Assembly: GCF_006539725.1 (NCBI RefSeq)
Contig: NZ_BJNO01000002.1
Coordinates: 62,001-126,000, forward strand
Length of the DNA stretch: 64,000 nt
Source: Klebsiella terrigena
Lineage (GTDB): Bacteria > Pseudomonadota > Gammaproteobacteria > Enterobacterales > Enterobacteriaceae
Direction of reading: 5' to 3'
Of the stretch, positions 1 to 10,073 are shown piece after piece. The notes under the pieces were generated by a model, which was not told where the DNA came from, ran no database searches, and saw only the letters and a list, made by a program, of their open reading frames with translations. How positions within the stretch are numbered: the first letter of the stretch is position 1; every line of letters begins with the position of its first letter. The position numbers and the translations under genes were made by a program.

Positions 1-2
1 AC

Positions 3-1661
3 ATCTCGTTAGATCTAAGCGGCGAAGGCCTGCATCTGCGCGGCTACCGCGACGGTACCGGTATGGCGCCAATCAAAGAGACGCTCGCCTCGGCGATCGT
101 CATGCGTTCCGGCTGGGTGCCGGGTACGCCGCTGCTCGATCCGCTGTGCGGTTCCGGTACCCTGCTGATTGAAGCCGCAATGCTGGCTACCGATCGCGCA
201 CCGGGCCTGCATCGCGGCCACTGGGGCTTCAACGGCTGGCTCCAGCACGATGATGCGGTATGGCAAGAAGTGAAAACCGAAGCCCAGACCCGCGCTCGCG
301 CAGGCCTCGCGGCGTATGAGTCCCGCTTCTACGGTTCCGATGTCGACGCGCGGGTTATTGAACGCGCGCGCAGCAACGCCCGTCGCGCGGGCGTAGGCGA
401 GCTGATTACGTTTGCCGCTAAAGACGTTGCTCAGCTGAGCAACCCGCTGCCGAAAGGCCCGTACGGAACGGTGATCGGTAACCCGCCGTACGGCGAGCGT
501 CTTGAGAGCGAGCCGGCGCTGATTGCGCTACACAGCCTGCTTGGCCGGACGATGAAAAGCCAGTTTGGCGGCTGGAACCTGTCGCTGTTCAGCGCTTCTC
601 CGGATCTGCTGAGCTGCCTGCAGCTGCGGGCCGACAAGCAGTTTAAGGCTAAAAACGGCCCGCTGGACTGCGTGCAGAAAAACTATCACATTGCCGAAAA
701 TGAAGGCGGTAAAGCGGTTTCGCTTGCCGAAGATTTCGCTAACCGTCTGCGTAAAAACCTGAAGAAATTTGAGAAATGGGCGCGCCAGGAAGGTATCGAA
801 TGCTACCGCCTGTACGATGCCGATCTCCCGGAATATAACGTCGCTATCGACCGCTACGGCGAGTGGGTCGTCGTGCAGGAGTACGCGCCGCCGAAAACGG
901 TCGACGCGCATAAAGCCCGCCAGCGCCTGTTCGATATTATCGCCGCGACGATTTCGGTCTTAGGTATCGCGCCGAATAAGCTGGTGTTGAAAACCCGTGA
1001 ACGGCAGAAAGGTAAAAACCAGTATCAGAAAATGGCCGAAAAAGGCGATTTTATCGAGGTGCAGGAGTATAACGCTCGTCTGTGGGTCAACCTGACCGAT
1101 TACCTCGACACCGGTCTGTTCCTCGACCACCGCATCGCGCGGCGTATGCTTGGCGAGATGAGCAAAGGCAAAGATTTCCTCAACCTCTTTGCCTATACCG
1201 GCAGCGCCAGCGTTCATGCCGGTCTCGGCGGCGCGCGCTCAACGACCACCGTCGATATGTCACGCACCTACCTTGAGTGGGCCGAGCGAAATCTGCGCCT
1301 CAACGGTTTAACCGGCCGTTCGCACCGCCTGATGCAGGCCGACGTGCTGGGCTGGCTGCGTGAGAGCGATGAACAGTTTGACCTGATCTTTATCGATCCG
1401 CCGACGTTTTCTAACTCAAAGCGTATGGAAGAAACCTTCGACGTACAGAGCGATCACCTGCGCCTGCTGACCGATCTTAAACGTCTGCTGCGTAAAGGCG
1501 GCACGATTATGTTCTCGAACAATAAACGCGGTTTCCGTATGGATCATGACGGGCTGGCGCAGCTTGGCCTGAAAGCGCAGGAAATTACGCAAAAAACGCA
1601 ATCTCAGGATTTTGCCCGTAACCGTCAGATTCACAACTGCTGGCTGATTACCGCAGCCTGA
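3..1661 (+). CDS. rlmL: 23S rRNA m2G2445/m7G2069 methyltransferase RlmL (RlmKL), 5' partial
   Basis: Bifunctional methyltransferase that modifies two guanines of helix 74 of 23S rRNA during 50S assembly. The frame is open from base 3, so the gene begins upstream; about 550 of the family's roughly 700 residues are present and the N-terminal THUMP part is missing. The first SAM-dependent domain carries the NPPY motif ([11 protein letters not shown]) near base 475. The second domain (RlmK part) has the SAM-binding stretch [14 protein letters not shown] near base 1180 and the IDPPTFSNS motif near base 1390. It ends 12 bases before uup, as in E. coli. Confidence 0.97.
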   Translation: MSLDLSGEGLHLRGYRDGTGMAPIKETLASAIVMRSGWVPGTPLLDPLCGSGTLLIEAAMLATDRAPGLHRGHWGFNGWLQHDDAVWQEVKTEAQTRARAGLAAYESRFYGSDVDARVIERARSNARRAGVGELITFAAKDVAQLSNPLPKGPYGTVIGNPPYGERLESEPALIALHSLLGRTMKSQFGGWNLSLFSASPDLLSCLQLRADKQFKAKNGPLDCVQKNYHIAENEGGKAVSLAEDFANRLRKNLKKFEKWARQEGIECYRLYDADLPEYNVAIDRYGEWVVVQEYAPPKTVDAHKARQRLFDIIAATISVLGIAPNKLVLKTRERQKGKNQYQKMAEKGDFIEVQEYNARLWVNLTDYLDTGLFLDHRIARRMLGEMSKGKDFLNLFAYTGSASVHAGLGGARSTTTVDMSRTYLEWAERNLRLNGLTGRSHRLMQADVLGWLRESDEQFDLIFIDPPTFSNSKRMEETFDVQSDHLRLLTDLKRLLRKGGTIMFSNNKRGFRMDHDGLAQLGLKAQEITQKTQSQDFARNRQIHNCWLITAA

Positions 1662-1673
1662 AAGGAATAAAGA

Positions 1674-3581
1674 ATGTCATTGATTAGTATGCATGGTGCC
1701 TGGCTCTCCTTCAGCGACTCTCCGCTGCTGGATAACGCCGAGTTGCATATCGAAGATAACGAGCGCGTGTGCCTGGTTGGGCGTAACGGCGCGGGCAAAT
1801 CCACCCTGATGAAGATCCTCAACCGCGAGCAGGGTCTGGATGACGGGCGCATTATTTATGAACAGGATCTGGTTGTTGCGCGTCTGCAGCAGGATCCGCC
1901 GCGCAATATTGCGGGCACCGTGTACGACTTCGTTGCCGAAGGCATCGAAGAGCAGGCGGCGTACCTTAAAGGCTATCACGACGTTTCGCGTCTGGTGATG
2001 ACCGACCCGAGCAATAAAAACCTCAACGAGCTGGCGCGTCTGCAGGATCTGCTGGATAACCTCGGTCTGTGGCAGCTGGAGAGCCGCATTAACGAAGTGC
2101 TGGAGCAGCTGGGCCTCGATGCCAACGCCGAGCTGGCTTCGCTGTCCGGCGGTTGGCTGCGTAAAGCGGCCCTCGGCCGCGCGCTGGTTAGCGGCCCGCG
2201 CGTGCTGCTGCTGGATGAACCGACTAACCACCTCGATATCGAAACCATCGACTGGCTGGAAGGCTTCCTGAAGACCTTCAAAGGCACCATTATTTTCATT
2301 TCGCACGACCGTTCATTTATTCGCAATATGGCGACGCGGATCGTCGACCTCGATCGCGGCAAGCTGGTGACCTATCCGGGCAACTACGATCAGTATCTGC
2401 TGGAAAAAGAAGAAGCGCTGCGCGTTGAAGAGCTGCAGAACGCGGAGTTCGATCGCAAGCTGGCGCAGGAAGAGGTGTGGATCCGTCAGGGGATCAAAGC
2501 GCGTCGTACCCGTAACGAAGGCCGCGTGCGCGCCCTGAAGGCGATGCGTCGCGAGCGCGGCGAGCGCCGCGAAGTGATGGGCAGCGCGAAGATGCAGGTA
2601 GAAGAGGCGTCACGCTCGGGCAAAATTGTCTTCGAGATGGAGAACGTTGACTACCAGGTTGGCGGCAAGGTGCTGGTCAAAGACTTCTCGGCGCAGATCC
2701 AGCGCGGTGACAAAATAGCGCTGATTGGCCCTAACGGTTGCGGTAAAACGACCCTGCTGAAGCTGATGCTCGGTCAGCTGCAGGCGGACAGCGGACGGGT
2801 TCACGTCGGCACCAAGCTGGAAGTGGCCTACTTCGATCAGCACCGCGCCGAGCTGGATCCGGACCGCACGGTGATGGATAACCTCGCTGAAGGCAAGCAG
2901 GAAGTGCTGGTTAACGGTAAGCCGCGCCACGTGCTGGGCTATCTGCAGGACTTCCTGTTCCATCCGAAGCGGGCGATGACGCCGGTTCGTGCGCTCTCCG
3001 GCGGGGAGCGTAACCGTCTGCTGCTGGCGCGTCTGTTCCTGAAGCCTAGCAACCTGTTGATTCTCGATGAACCGACCAACGACCTGGATGTAGAAACTCT
3101 GGAGCTGCTGGAAGAGCTTATCGACGGCTATCAGGGCAGCGTGATGCTGGTCAGCCACGACCGTCAGTTTGTCGATAACACCGTGACCGAATGCTGGATC
3201 TTCGAAGGTGAAGGGCGCATCGGTCAGTACGTTGGCGGCTACCACGACGCGCGCGGACAGCAGTCTCAGTCTTTGGCGCAAAAACAGTCCGTGGCTAAAA
3301 AAAATGTTGAAGCAACGCCGGCGAAAACGGAAAGTGTCAAACGTGCAGCGAGCAAACTAAGCTATAACCTGCAGCGCGAGCTGGAGCAGCTGCCGCAGCG
3401 TCTGGAAGAGCTGGAGGCCGAGCTGCAAAGCTTGCAGGATCAGGTTGCCGACGCCTCCTTCTTTGGTCAGTCGCATGACCATACGCAGCAGGTGCTGGCG
3501 CAGCTGTCTGAAGCGGAACAGGCTCTGGAAAAGGCCTTTGAGCGCTGGGAATATCTCGAAGGATTAAAAAACGGCGCATAA
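1674..3581 (+). CDS. uup: ABC-F ATPase Uup
   Basis: Soluble ABC-F protein with two ATPase domains and no membrane part; the family acts on ribosomes or translation, and E. coli uup mutants show altered excision of transposons. The first Walker A is GRNGAGKST at residues 36-44, followed by the LSGGWLRKA signature and LLLDEPTNHLD Walker B. The second set is GPNGCGKTT, LSGGERNRLLLARLF and LILDEPTNDLD. The last about 90 residues are charged and leucine-rich, matching the C-terminal coiled coil that binds DNA in E. coli Uup. The start follows a GGAATAAAG ribosome site right after rlmL. Confidence 0.96.
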   Translation: MSLISMHGAWLSFSDSPLLDNAELHIEDNERVCLVGRNGAGKSTLMKILNREQGLDDGRIIYEQDLVVARLQQDPPRNIAGTVYDFVAEGIEEQAAYLKGYHDVSRLVMTDPSNKNLNELARLQDLLDNLGLWQLESRINEVLEQLGLDANAELASLSGGWLRKAALGRALVSGPRVLLLDEPTNHLDIETIDWLEGFLKTFKGTIIFISHDRSFIRNMATRIVDLDRGKLVTYPGNYDQYLLEKEEALRVEELQNAEFDRKLAQEEVWIRQGIKARRTRNEGRVRALKAMRRERGERREVMGSAKMQVEEASRSGKIVFEMENVDYQVGGKVLVKDFSAQIQRGDKIALIGPNGCGKTTLLKLMLGQLQADSGRVHVGTKLEVAYFDQHRAELDPDRTVMDNLAEGKQEVLVNGKPRHVLGYLQDFLFHPKRAMTPVRALSGGERNRLLLARLFLKPSNLLILDEPTNDLDVETLELLEELIDGYQGSVMLVSHDRQFVDNTVTECWIFEGEGRIGQYVGGYHDARGQQSQSLAQKQSVAKKNVEATPAKTESVKRAASKLSYNLQRELEQLPQRLEELEAELQSLQDQVADASFFGQSHDHTQQVLAQLSEAEQALEKAFERWEYLEGLKNGA

Positions 3582-3595
3582 GCTGAGGAGTTTTC

Positions 3596-4864
3596 ATGTG
3601 CGATCATCATCATGCTGCGCGGCATATCCTGTGTCCACAATGTGATCTGCTGGTGGCTTTGCCCCAGCTGGAGCATCGCCAGAAAGCCGTATGTCCGCGC
3701 TGCGGAACAACGTTAACGACTTCATGGGACGCGCCTCGGCAGCGTCCCACAGCCTATGCGCTGGTCGCGTTGTTTATGCTGCTGCTGGCAAACCTGTTTC
3801 CCTTCGTCTACATGAAAGTGGGGGGCCTCAACAGTGAAATTGGGCTGCTGGAGATCCCCGACGTGCTGTTTAGCGAAGATTACGCCAGCCTCGGCACCTT
3901 CTTTCTCCTCTTTGTGCAGCTGGTGCCGGCCTTTTGCCTGATATCGATTTTGCTGTTGGTCAATCGCGTTCATATGCCCGCTGGGCTAAAGGCTTTCCTC
4001 GCGCGGATCCTGTTCCACCTCAAAACCTGGGGAATGGCGGAAATCTTTCTCGCCGGGGTGCTGGTGAGCTTCGTGAAGCTCATGGCCTACGGCGATATTG
4101 GCGTTGGCCTGAGCTTTTTCCCCTGGTGTATGTTCTGCCTGCTGCAGCTGCGCGCGCTGCAGTGCGTGGACCGACGCTGGCTGTGGGACGATATTGCGCC
4201 AATGCCTGCGGTTAAACAGCCGTTGAAGATTGGCGTCTCGGGCATTCGCCAGGGCCTGCGCTCCTGCTCCTGCTGTACGGCTATTTTACCCGCTGACGCC
4301 GCGGTATGCCCGCGCTGCCAGACGAAAGGGACGGCGCGGCGCAAGCATAGCCTGCAGTGGACGCTGGCGCTGCTGATAACCTCGTGCCTGCTCTATCTCC
4401 CCGCCAATATCATGCCCATCATGATAACCGACCTGCTGGGCGATAAAATGCCGTCGACGATCATGGCCGGGGTGATCCTGCTGTGGAGTGAAGGATCGTA
4501 TCCGGTGGCGCTGGTGATATTTATCGCCAGTATTATGGTGCCGACCTTAAAAATGATCGCGATTGGTTGGCTGTGTTGGAACGCCAACGGCAATGGTTCG
4601 CGTGATTCAGAGCGCATGCATCTGATTTATGAAGTAGTGGAGTTTGTTGGCCGCTGGTCAATGATTGATGTCTTTGTCATCGCTGTACTCTCGGCGCTGG
4701 TGCGCATGGGAGGGTTGATGAATATCTATCCTGCGATAGGAGCGGTGATGTTTGCGCTGGTTGTTGTGATGACAATGTTTTCGGCGATGACGTTCGACCC
4801 TCGTTTGTTGTGGGACCGTGAACCAGATTCAAGCCATGAGGAAATACAGCAGCATGGAAAATAA
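3596..4864 (+). CDS. pqiA: Intermembrane transport protein PqiA
   Basis: Inner-membrane component of the Pqi system, thought to move lipids between inner and outer membrane together with PqiB and PqiC. At 422 residues it is the usual size. It has two similar halves, each with a cytoplasmic zinc-ribbon-like set of CxxC pairs (CPQC and CPRCG near the N-terminus; CSCC and CPRC in the middle) followed by four hydrophobic helices. It overlaps pqiB by 11 bases, so the two are translated together. In E. coli the operon is induced by paraquat through SoxS; I did not identify a SoxS box. Confidence 0.95.
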   Translation: MCDHHHAARHILCPQCDLLVALPQLEHRQKAVCPRCGTTLTTSWDAPRQRPTAYALVALFMLLLANLFPFVYMKVGGLNSEIGLLEIPDVLFSEDYASLGTFFLLFVQLVPAFCLISILLLVNRVHMPAGLKAFLARILFHLKTWGMAEIFLAGVLVSFVKLMAYGDIGVGLSFFPWCMFCLLQLRALQCVDRRWLWDDIAPMPAVKQPLKIGVSGIRQGLRSCSCCTAILPADAAVCPRCQTKGTARRKHSLQWTLALLITSCLLYLPANIMPIMITDLLGDKMPSTIMAGVILLWSEGSYPVALVIFIASIMVPTLKMIAIGWLCWNANGNGSRDSERMHLIYEVVEFVGRWSMIDVFVIAVLSALVRMGGLMNIYPAIGAVMFALVVVMTMFSAMTFDPRLLWDREPDSSHEEIQQHGK

Positions 4865-6491
4865 TAGCGGAGAAGCAAAAGTGCAAAAGGTGAAGAACTG
4901 GTCACCAGTATGGATCTTCCCCATCGTCACTGTGCTAATCGGCGCGTGGATTCTTTTTTATCACTATAGCCATCAGGGGCCGGAGGTGACGCTGATCACC
5001 ACCAACGCCGAAGGCATTGAGGGTGGTAAAACCCGGATTAAAAGCCGCAGCGTTGACGTCGGCGTGGTAGAAACCGCCACCCTGACGGACGACCTGACGC
5101 ACGTAGAGATTAAGGCTCGCCTGAACTCCGGTATGGAGAAACTGTTGCATCAGGATACGGTGTTTTGGGTGGTAAAACCGCAGGTCGGGCGTGAAGGGAT
5201 CAGCGGGCTTGGCACGCTGCTATCCGGCGCCTTTATCGAGCTGCAGCCGGGAACGAAAGGCTCGGATGCTGCGCAGTACCCGCTGCTGGACTCGCCGCCG
5301 CTGGCCTCGCCGGATGCGAAGGGTATCCGTATCCTGCTGGAAAGCAACAAGGCCGGCCAGCTCTCTCCAGGCGATCCGGTGCTCTTTCGCGGCTATCGGG
5401 TCGGGTCGGTTGAAACCAGCACCTTCGATCCGCAAAAGCGCAATATTACCTATCAGCTGTTCATCAACGCGCCGAACGATCGGCTGGTTACCACCAACGT
5501 TCGCTTCTGGAAAGACAGCGGTATTGCCGTGGATCTGACCTCCGCCGGGATGCGGGTGGAAATGGGATCGCTGTCGACGCTGTTTGGCGGCGGGGTGAGC
5601 TTTGATATTCCGGAAGGGCTGGATCTTGGCGAGCCGGTGGCGAACAAAACCGGTTACCATCTTTTTGACGATCAGAAAAGCATTCAGGATTCGGTCTTTA
5701 CTCAGCACATTGACTACGTGATGTTCTTTAAAGATTCGATTCGCGGCCTTCAGCCCGGCGCGCCGGTGGAGTTCCGCGGGATACGCCTGGGCACGGTCGG
5801 CAAGGTGCCGTTCTTTATTCCAGGACTGCATCAGCGGCTGAATGACGATTATCGCATTCCGGTAGAGGTGCGCATCGAGCCGGAACGGCTGATCAACCAG
5901 CTTGGCGGCGATCCGGATATCCGCACCCATATGGAGGATCTGATCAATCGCGGCCTGCGCGGTTCGCTGAAAACGGGCAATCTGATCACCGGGGCGCTGT
6001 TTATCGATCTCGACTTCTATCCGAAAGCGCCGCCGCGCGGCAAGATGCACGAGTTTGGCTCGTATCCGATCATTCCGACGGTCAGCGGCGGTCTTGCGCA
6101 AATTCAGCAGCGCCTGATGGATGCGCTGGATAAGATTAACAATCTGCCGATTAACCCGCTGCTTGAGCAGGCGACCAGTACGCTGGCGCAGAGCGAAAAA
6201 ACAATGCAGCACGTTCAGACGACGCTGGATAGCCTGAATAAGATCACCTCAAGCCAGTCGATGCAGCAGCTGCCTGGCGATATGCAGAATACGCTGCGTG
6301 AACTGAACCGTAGTATGCAGGGCTTCCAGCCGGGGTCTGCGGCATACAATAAGATGGTTGCGGATATGCAGCGACTGGATCAGGTTCTTCGTGAACTGCA
6401 GCCGGTACTGAAAACGCTCAATGATAAGAGCAACGCGCTGGTATTTGAGGCCAAGGGTAAAAAAGATCCGCAGCCGAAGGGAGCGAAATAA
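4854..6491 (+). CDS. pqiB: MCE-domain protein PqiB
   Basis: Periplasm-spanning MCE protein that forms the tube of the Pqi lipid-transport path. I chose the ATG at 4854 because the protein then starts MENNSGEAKVQKVK like E. coli PqiB; an upstream ATG at 4818 lies well inside pqiA. There is one N-terminal membrane helix (about residues 18-38), then three MCE domains. Repeated LSPGDPVLFRGYRVG and LQPGAPVEFRGIRLG segments mark the second and third. A long helical C-terminal region follows (about residues 420-530). It overlaps pqiC by one base (TAATG). Confidence 0.95.
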   Translation: MENNSGEAKVQKVKNWSPVWIFPIVTVLIGAWILFYHYSHQGPEVTLITTNAEGIEGGKTRIKSRSVDVGVVETATLTDDLTHVEIKARLNSGMEKLLHQDTVFWVVKPQVGREGISGLGTLLSGAFIELQPGTKGSDAAQYPLLDSPPLASPDAKGIRILLESNKAGQLSPGDPVLFRGYRVGSVETSTFDPQKRNITYQLFINAPNDRLVTTNVRFWKDSGIAVDLTSAGMRVEMGSLSTLFGGGVSFDIPEGLDLGEPVANKTGYHLFDDQKSIQDSVFTQHIDYVMFFKDSIRGLQPGAPVEFRGIRLGTVGKVPFFIPGLHQRLNDDYRIPVEVRIEPERLINQLGGDPDIRTHMEDLINRGLRGSLKTGNLITGALFIDLDFYPKAPPRGKMHEFGSYPIIPTVSGGLAQIQQRLMDALDKINNLPINPLLEQATSTLAQSEKTMQHVQTTLDSLNKITSSQSMQQLPGDMQNTLRELNRSMQGFQPGSAAYNKMVADMQRLDQVLRELQPVLKTLNDKSNALVFEAKGKKDPQPKGAK

Positions 6492-7054
6492 TGAAAAAGT
6501 GGTTAGTAGCGGCAGCGGTATGCGCGCTGGCGGCCTGCAGCAGCAGCGGGGAGGATAAAACCTACTATCAGCTGCCGGTCGCCCAAAGCGGTGCGCAAAG
6601 CGCCGCCCATCAGGGGAAGAACCTGCTGTGGGTTGAGCAGGTCACTATCCCTGACTATCTGGCGGGCAACGGGGTGGTCTATCAGACCACCGACGTGCAG
6701 TACGTGATCGCGAGTAATAATCTGTGGGCCAGCCCGCTCGATCAGCAGCTGCGCACCACCCTGGTCGCTAATCTGAGCAATCAGCTGCCCGGCTGGGTGG
6801 TGGCATCGCAGCCGCTGGGCAACGATCAGGATACGCTGAACGTCTCCGTTAACGGCTTCCATGGCCGTTATGACGGGCGAGTTATCGTCAGCGGAGAGTG
6901 GCTGCTGAAGCACCAGGGGCAGCTGATTAAGCGTCCGTTTAATATTGAGCTTAAGCAGCAGCAGGACGGCTATGATGCGATGGTGAAAACGATGGCCCAG
7001 GCCTGGACTCAGGAAGCGACCGCTATTGCCAACGAGCTGAATCGACTGCCATAA
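6491..7054 (+). CDS. pqiC: Lipoprotein PqiC
   Basis: Outer-membrane lipoprotein partner of PqiAB (formerly YmbA). The N-terminus is a short lipoprotein signal peptide ending in the lipobox LAAC, with the lipidated cysteine at residue 16. The remaining about 170 residues are the ABC-type auxiliary lipoprotein fold seen in PqiC. The start codon shares a base with the pqiB stop, and a strong terminator follows 24 bases after the stop, so it closes the operon. Confidence 0.94.
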   Translation: MKKWLVAAAVCALAACSSSGEDKTYYQLPVAQSGAQSAAHQGKNLLWVEQVTIPDYLAGNGVVYQTTDVQYVIASNNLWASPLDQQLRTTLVANLSNQLPGWVVASQPLGNDQDTLNVSVNGFHGRYDGRVIVSGEWLLKHQGQLIKRPFNIELKQQQDGYDAMVKTMAQAWTQEATAIANELNRLP

Positions 7055-7077
7055 GTATAATTAATGAAGCTAAATAG

Positions 7078-7111
7078 CCGCCGTGGTCTGAAAAACCACG
7101 GCGGTTTTTTT
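7078..7111 (+). terminator. Rho-independent terminator of pqiABC
   Basis: A perfect 10-bp stem (CCGCCGTGGT with ACCACGGCGG) and a 7-base loop are followed by seven T. It sits 24 bases after pqiC. Confidence 0.93.
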
Positions 7112-7210
7112 ATTTGTCTCGTCAGATTGTTACTTGTGCTGGTTCACAGTTTTTGTACAAATGAACTTTCATGTAGCTCACAAATATGACAATGGCGTGA
7201 ATTTTGCGCA

Positions 7211-7239
7211 TTGACGTTACCTCTGATTCGCGGTATTCG
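7211..7239 (+). promoter_or_regulatory. Candidate rmf promoter
   Basis: TTGACG at 7211 is separated by 17 bases from TATTCG at 7234, leaving about a 70-base leader before rmf. The fit is my reading of the consensus only. In E. coli rmf is switched on by ppGpp in slow growth. Confidence 0.4.
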
Positions 7240-7310
7240 TTAACCGTGGTTGCATATTTAGTGACCACTGTTTTCTTTTCCACCAGATCAAAGAATGAGG
7301 GAAACGAGGC

Positions 7311-7478
7311 ATGAAGAGACAAAAACGAGATCGCCTGGAACGGGCACATCAACGTGGATATCAGGCCGGGATAACCGGAAGATCGAAAGAAATGTGTCCT
7401 TACCAGACCCTGAATCAAAGGTCATACTGGCTAGGAGGCTGGCGAGAAGCCATGGAGGACAGGGTACAAACTGCCTGA
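7311..7478 (+). CDS. rmf: Ribosome modulation factor RMF
   Basis: A 55-residue basic protein that dimerises 70S ribosomes into inactive 100S particles in stationary phase. The translation starts MKRQKRDRLERAHQRGYQAG and contains the conserved CPYQTLNQRS core, with a shorter tail (ending RVQTA) than in E. coli. The gene is easily missed because of its size. It has a GAGG ribosome site just upstream (AACGAGGC-ATG) and a hairpin terminator right after. The position between pqiC and convergent fabA is the E. coli arrangement. Confidence 0.96.
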   Translation: MKRQKRDRLERAHQRGYQAGITGRSKEMCPYQTLNQRSYWLGGWREAMEDRVQTA

Positions 7479-7486
7479 CTGTCTCT

Positions 7487-7527
7487 TTAAAAAAGAAGCC
7501 TCCGCAAGCGGGGGCTTCGCCTTTTTT
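7487..7527. terminator. Bidirectional terminator between rmf and fabA
   Basis: Stem GAAGCCTCCGC/GCGGGGGCTTC (one G-U pair) with a two-base loop is flanked by an A-run on the left and a T-run on the right. It can therefore serve rmf (+) and fabA (-). Confidence 0.85.
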
Positions 7528-7542
7528 AAGCGTTACTGCTTA

Positions 7543-8061
7543 TCAGAAAGCAGAAGTGTCCTGGAACAGGCCCACTTTCAGATCGGCTGCGGTGTAGATC
7601 AGACGATCGTCAACCAGTACTTCACCATCCGCCAGGCCCATAATCAGACGACGGTTAACAACGCGTTTAAAGTGAATACGATAGGTCACTTTCTTCGCAG
7701 TCGGCAGTACCTGACCGGTGAATTTAACTTCACCTACGCCCAGCGCGCGGCCTTTGCCTTCGCCGCCGAGCCAGCCCAGATAGAAGCCGACGAGCTGCCA
7801 CATTGCGTCCAGGCCCAGACAGCCTGGCATCACCGGATCGCCGATAAAGTGGCAACCGAAGAACCACAGGTCCGGGTTGATATCGAGTTCTGCTTCGACA
7901 TAACCTTTATCGTAGTTGCCACCGGTTTCGCTCATTTTGATGACGCGGTCCATCATCAGCATACTTGGCGCGGGCAGCTGCGGGCCTTTTGCGCCAAACA
8001 GTTCACCACGGCCAGAGGCAAGAAGGTCTTCTTTCGTATAGGATTCGCGTTTATCTACCAT
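7543..8061 (-). CDS. fabA: 3-hydroxydecanoyl-ACP dehydratase/isomerase FabA
   Basis: Makes and isomerises trans-2-decenoyl-ACP, the branch point to unsaturated fatty acids. The 172-residue protein starting [12 protein letters not shown] is almost identical to E. coli FabA; an in-frame upstream extension (to 8124) is leader sequence. The active-site region [15 protein letters not shown] contains the catalytic His and Asp. Regulation can be read in the leader: a FabR-type palindrome and a FadR operator lie just upstream. Confidence 0.97.
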   Translation of the reverse strand: MVDKRESYTKEDLLASGRGELFGAKGPQLPAPSMLMMDRVIKMSETGGNYDKGYVEAELDINPDLWFFGCHFIGDPVMPGCLGLDAMWQLVGFYLGWLGGEGKGRALGVGEVKFTGQVLPTAKKVTYRIHFKRVVNRRLIMGLADGEVLVDDRLIYTAADLKVGLFQDTSAF

Positions 8062-8100
8062 GTTTTCAGTAAGCCTTATTTTGAGTTCGGGACGCAGGAT

Positions 8101-8118
8101 AGCTAACACGTGTAAGCT
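8101..8118. promoter_or_regulatory. FabR operator in the fabA promoter
   Basis: AGCTAACACGTGTAAGCT is an 18-bp near-perfect palindrome at the place of the FabR site of E. coli fabA. FabR is known to repress fabA and fabB when unsaturated acyl chains are plentiful. Confidence 0.7.
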
Positions 8119-8119
8119 G

Positions 8120-8136
8120 AACAAGTCCGATCAGTT
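8120..8136. promoter_or_regulatory. FadR operator of fabA
   Basis: AACAAGTCCGATCAGTT matches the 17-bp FadR site known at E. coli fabA, where FadR activates transcription. It overlaps the last codons of lonH. Confidence 0.75.
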
Positions 8137-9888
8137 AGAACCTGAACCACCTAACCAGCGTAGCGGCCACGGAAAACGATGACGACTCTCTTGCTGCGTC
8201 GCCTGCGCAATCCGCTCCTGAATGGTTTGCCGTAAAGTTTGCCCTTCACCATCCCACAACAGCTGGGTCAGCATAGGCAGCGCTTCCGTGACGTCTTCCA
8301 CCGCCCAGATGAAAAACTTCTCTTCAGCGACAGCCTGCTGTAGTTCTGGCGCCAGGCTCAGATGGCGAACATTCGCCGCAGGAATGATGACTCCCTGTTT
8401 GCCGGTCAGCTCGCGCTGTTGGCAAATGGTGAAGAAGCCTTCAATTTTTTCGTTAAGCCCGCCTACCGGCTGTACGCGGCCGAACTGATCGACTGAGCCG
8501 GTGACGGCGATACTTTGGTTGATAGGCACGCCGGCGAGGGCGCTGATTAAAGCGCACAGTTCGGCCATGGAGGCGCTATCGCCATCCACTTCGCTGTAGG
8601 ATTGCTCGAAGGTCAGCGATGCGGAGAAGGGGAGCTGCTGCTCGAGTTCCAGTTCGGACATCAGGAACGCCTGCATAATCATCATGCCTTTGGCATGAAT
8701 GTTACCGCCCAGCTCTGCCTTGCGCTCAACGTCGATGAATTCACCGTCGCCGATATGGACGACGCAGCTGATGCGCGATGGCTCACCAAAGGCCCGCGGA
8801 TGACCGGGGAATTCGATCACCGACAGCGCGTTGATTTGCCCGATGCATTCGCCATCGGTCTCAATCAAAATTTGCTCTTGCAGGATTTCGTCCTGGATCC
8901 GCTCGGCAAGGTAGCCTTCGCGCCATTCACGACGAGCCAGCATGGTCTGCATCTCTTCCGCAGAGATAAGCTCACCTTCGCTGAAAGCGGCGGCTTCGCG
9001 CAGCTGGCGGGCAATCCACAGCGGACACAGCGGCAGCGTTTCTTGATCGCCGGTATAGCGTGCGCCTTCCTGAATCAGCAGCGGCCAGGCATCGGCGGCC
9101 GGCCCGGGCAGCTCAAGCTGCTGCGCGTTTTGCCACACCCACTGACACCACTGTTTCAGGGTGTCGCCGTCGGCGATTTGCAGGTTGTCTTCATACTCGC
9201 TGTAAATCGCCTGGGCCGAGAGCTCAGGTTCCATATCCTGAAAATCAGCCAATGAATCGCGTTCACCGACCAGAATAATCTTCAGATTGAGCGGCATCGA
9301 CGGGATGCTGACCGGCAGCGGGCGAGACTCATCGATGGAGAGCCAGTCAAAGCGTTGGCGAGTAACGATGTTCTTCAGGCGCATCCACAGCAGCGGTTGG
9401 GCTAATAGCGCGCGCAGGGCGATAATAAGCACGCCGCCGTTGCTGCGATGGACCAGACCCGGCTGCAGGGATATCTCGCCGTTAAACTGGCGCACGCAGC
9501 CAAAAAGCTGCTCTGCTTCAATCCAGTCGGCTGATTCAACCGGCGCGGTGCTGGCAAAATTATCATCGGCGCTTTTGGCTGGTGAAAGGGTGACGTTTCC
9601 ACCGTTAACCTGGTAGCGCACGCCGTAAAGCGGCGCGGCCGGTTGGTATAGGCTGCGGGTCTCTGCAGCTAACCACTGCAGGTATTCCGGCTCTTCCGGG
9701 GCCTTAACCAGCATGAACGGTGAAATGGTCGGAGTCACCAGTAGCTGCTCCAACGCATAGAACAAACGGGGCTGCAGTTCGCCTGACAGGGAAGCCTCTG
9801 GCTGGGCTAAATCAGCTTGTGCAAACAGCGCCTGATAACTTTCCGTATCAGGAGCAAGGTCGTTTCGGGTAAGTTTCGTAATGGTCAA
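8131..9888 (-). CDS. lonH: Lon-family protease LonH (YcbZ)
   Basis: Lon-like ATP-independent or weakly ATP-linked protease of unknown substrate, 585 residues. The C-terminal third is the S16 peptidase domain with the Ser-Lys dyad: the serine lies in EVDGDSASMAELCAL and the lysine in VGGLNEKIEGFF. The N-terminal part is the poorly conserved ATPase-like region. It lies upstream of fabA on the same strand, and the fabA control sites overlap its 3' end. Confidence 0.93.
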   Translation of the reverse strand: MTITKLTRNDLAPDTESYQALFAQADLAQPEASLSGELQPRLFYALEQLLVTPTISPFMLVKAPEEPEYLQWLAAETRSLYQPAAPLYGVRYQVNGGNVTLSPAKSADDNFASTAPVESADWIEAEQLFGCVRQFNGEISLQPGLVHRSNGGVLIIALRALLAQPLLWMRLKNIVTRQRFDWLSIDESRPLPVSIPSMPLNLKIILVGERDSLADFQDMEPELSAQAIYSEYEDNLQIADGDTLKQWCQWVWQNAQQLELPGPAADAWPLLIQEGARYTGDQETLPLCPLWIARQLREAAAFSEGELISAEEMQTMLARREWREGYLAERIQDEILQEQILIETDGECIGQINALSVIEFPGHPRAFGEPSRISCVVHIGDGEFIDVERKAELGGNIHAKGMMIMQAFLMSELELEQQLPFSASLTFEQSYSEVDGDSASMAELCALISALAGVPINQSIAVTGSVDQFGRVQPVGGLNEKIEGFFTICQQRELTGKQGVIIPAANVRHLSLAPELQQAVAEEKFFIWAVEDVTEALPMLTQLLWDGEGQTLRQTIQERIAQATQQESRHRFPWPLRWLGGSGSN

Positions 9889-10073
9889 AGTCGCTGTTTT
9901 TTAGTGAGATGTAAAACGCGCGATTATACCTTATGCCGCGTCCGAGCACACGGAGGATCGTGTTTGCGTTAACGATAACGACGCAATGCATATCACGAAT
10001 GATGATTTATTCTCAGCACATCGAGAAAAAACTGATATCCTGAAGTGAGTTACACGGTCACATTGAGATCGCA

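Noticed and set aside
10049-10061. matS-like sequence GTTACACGGTCAC just before matP, also weaker ones inside ompA
   Set aside because: It differs at two positions of GTGACRNYGTCAC, including a conserved arm base, and similar two-mismatch hits occur elsewhere by chance.
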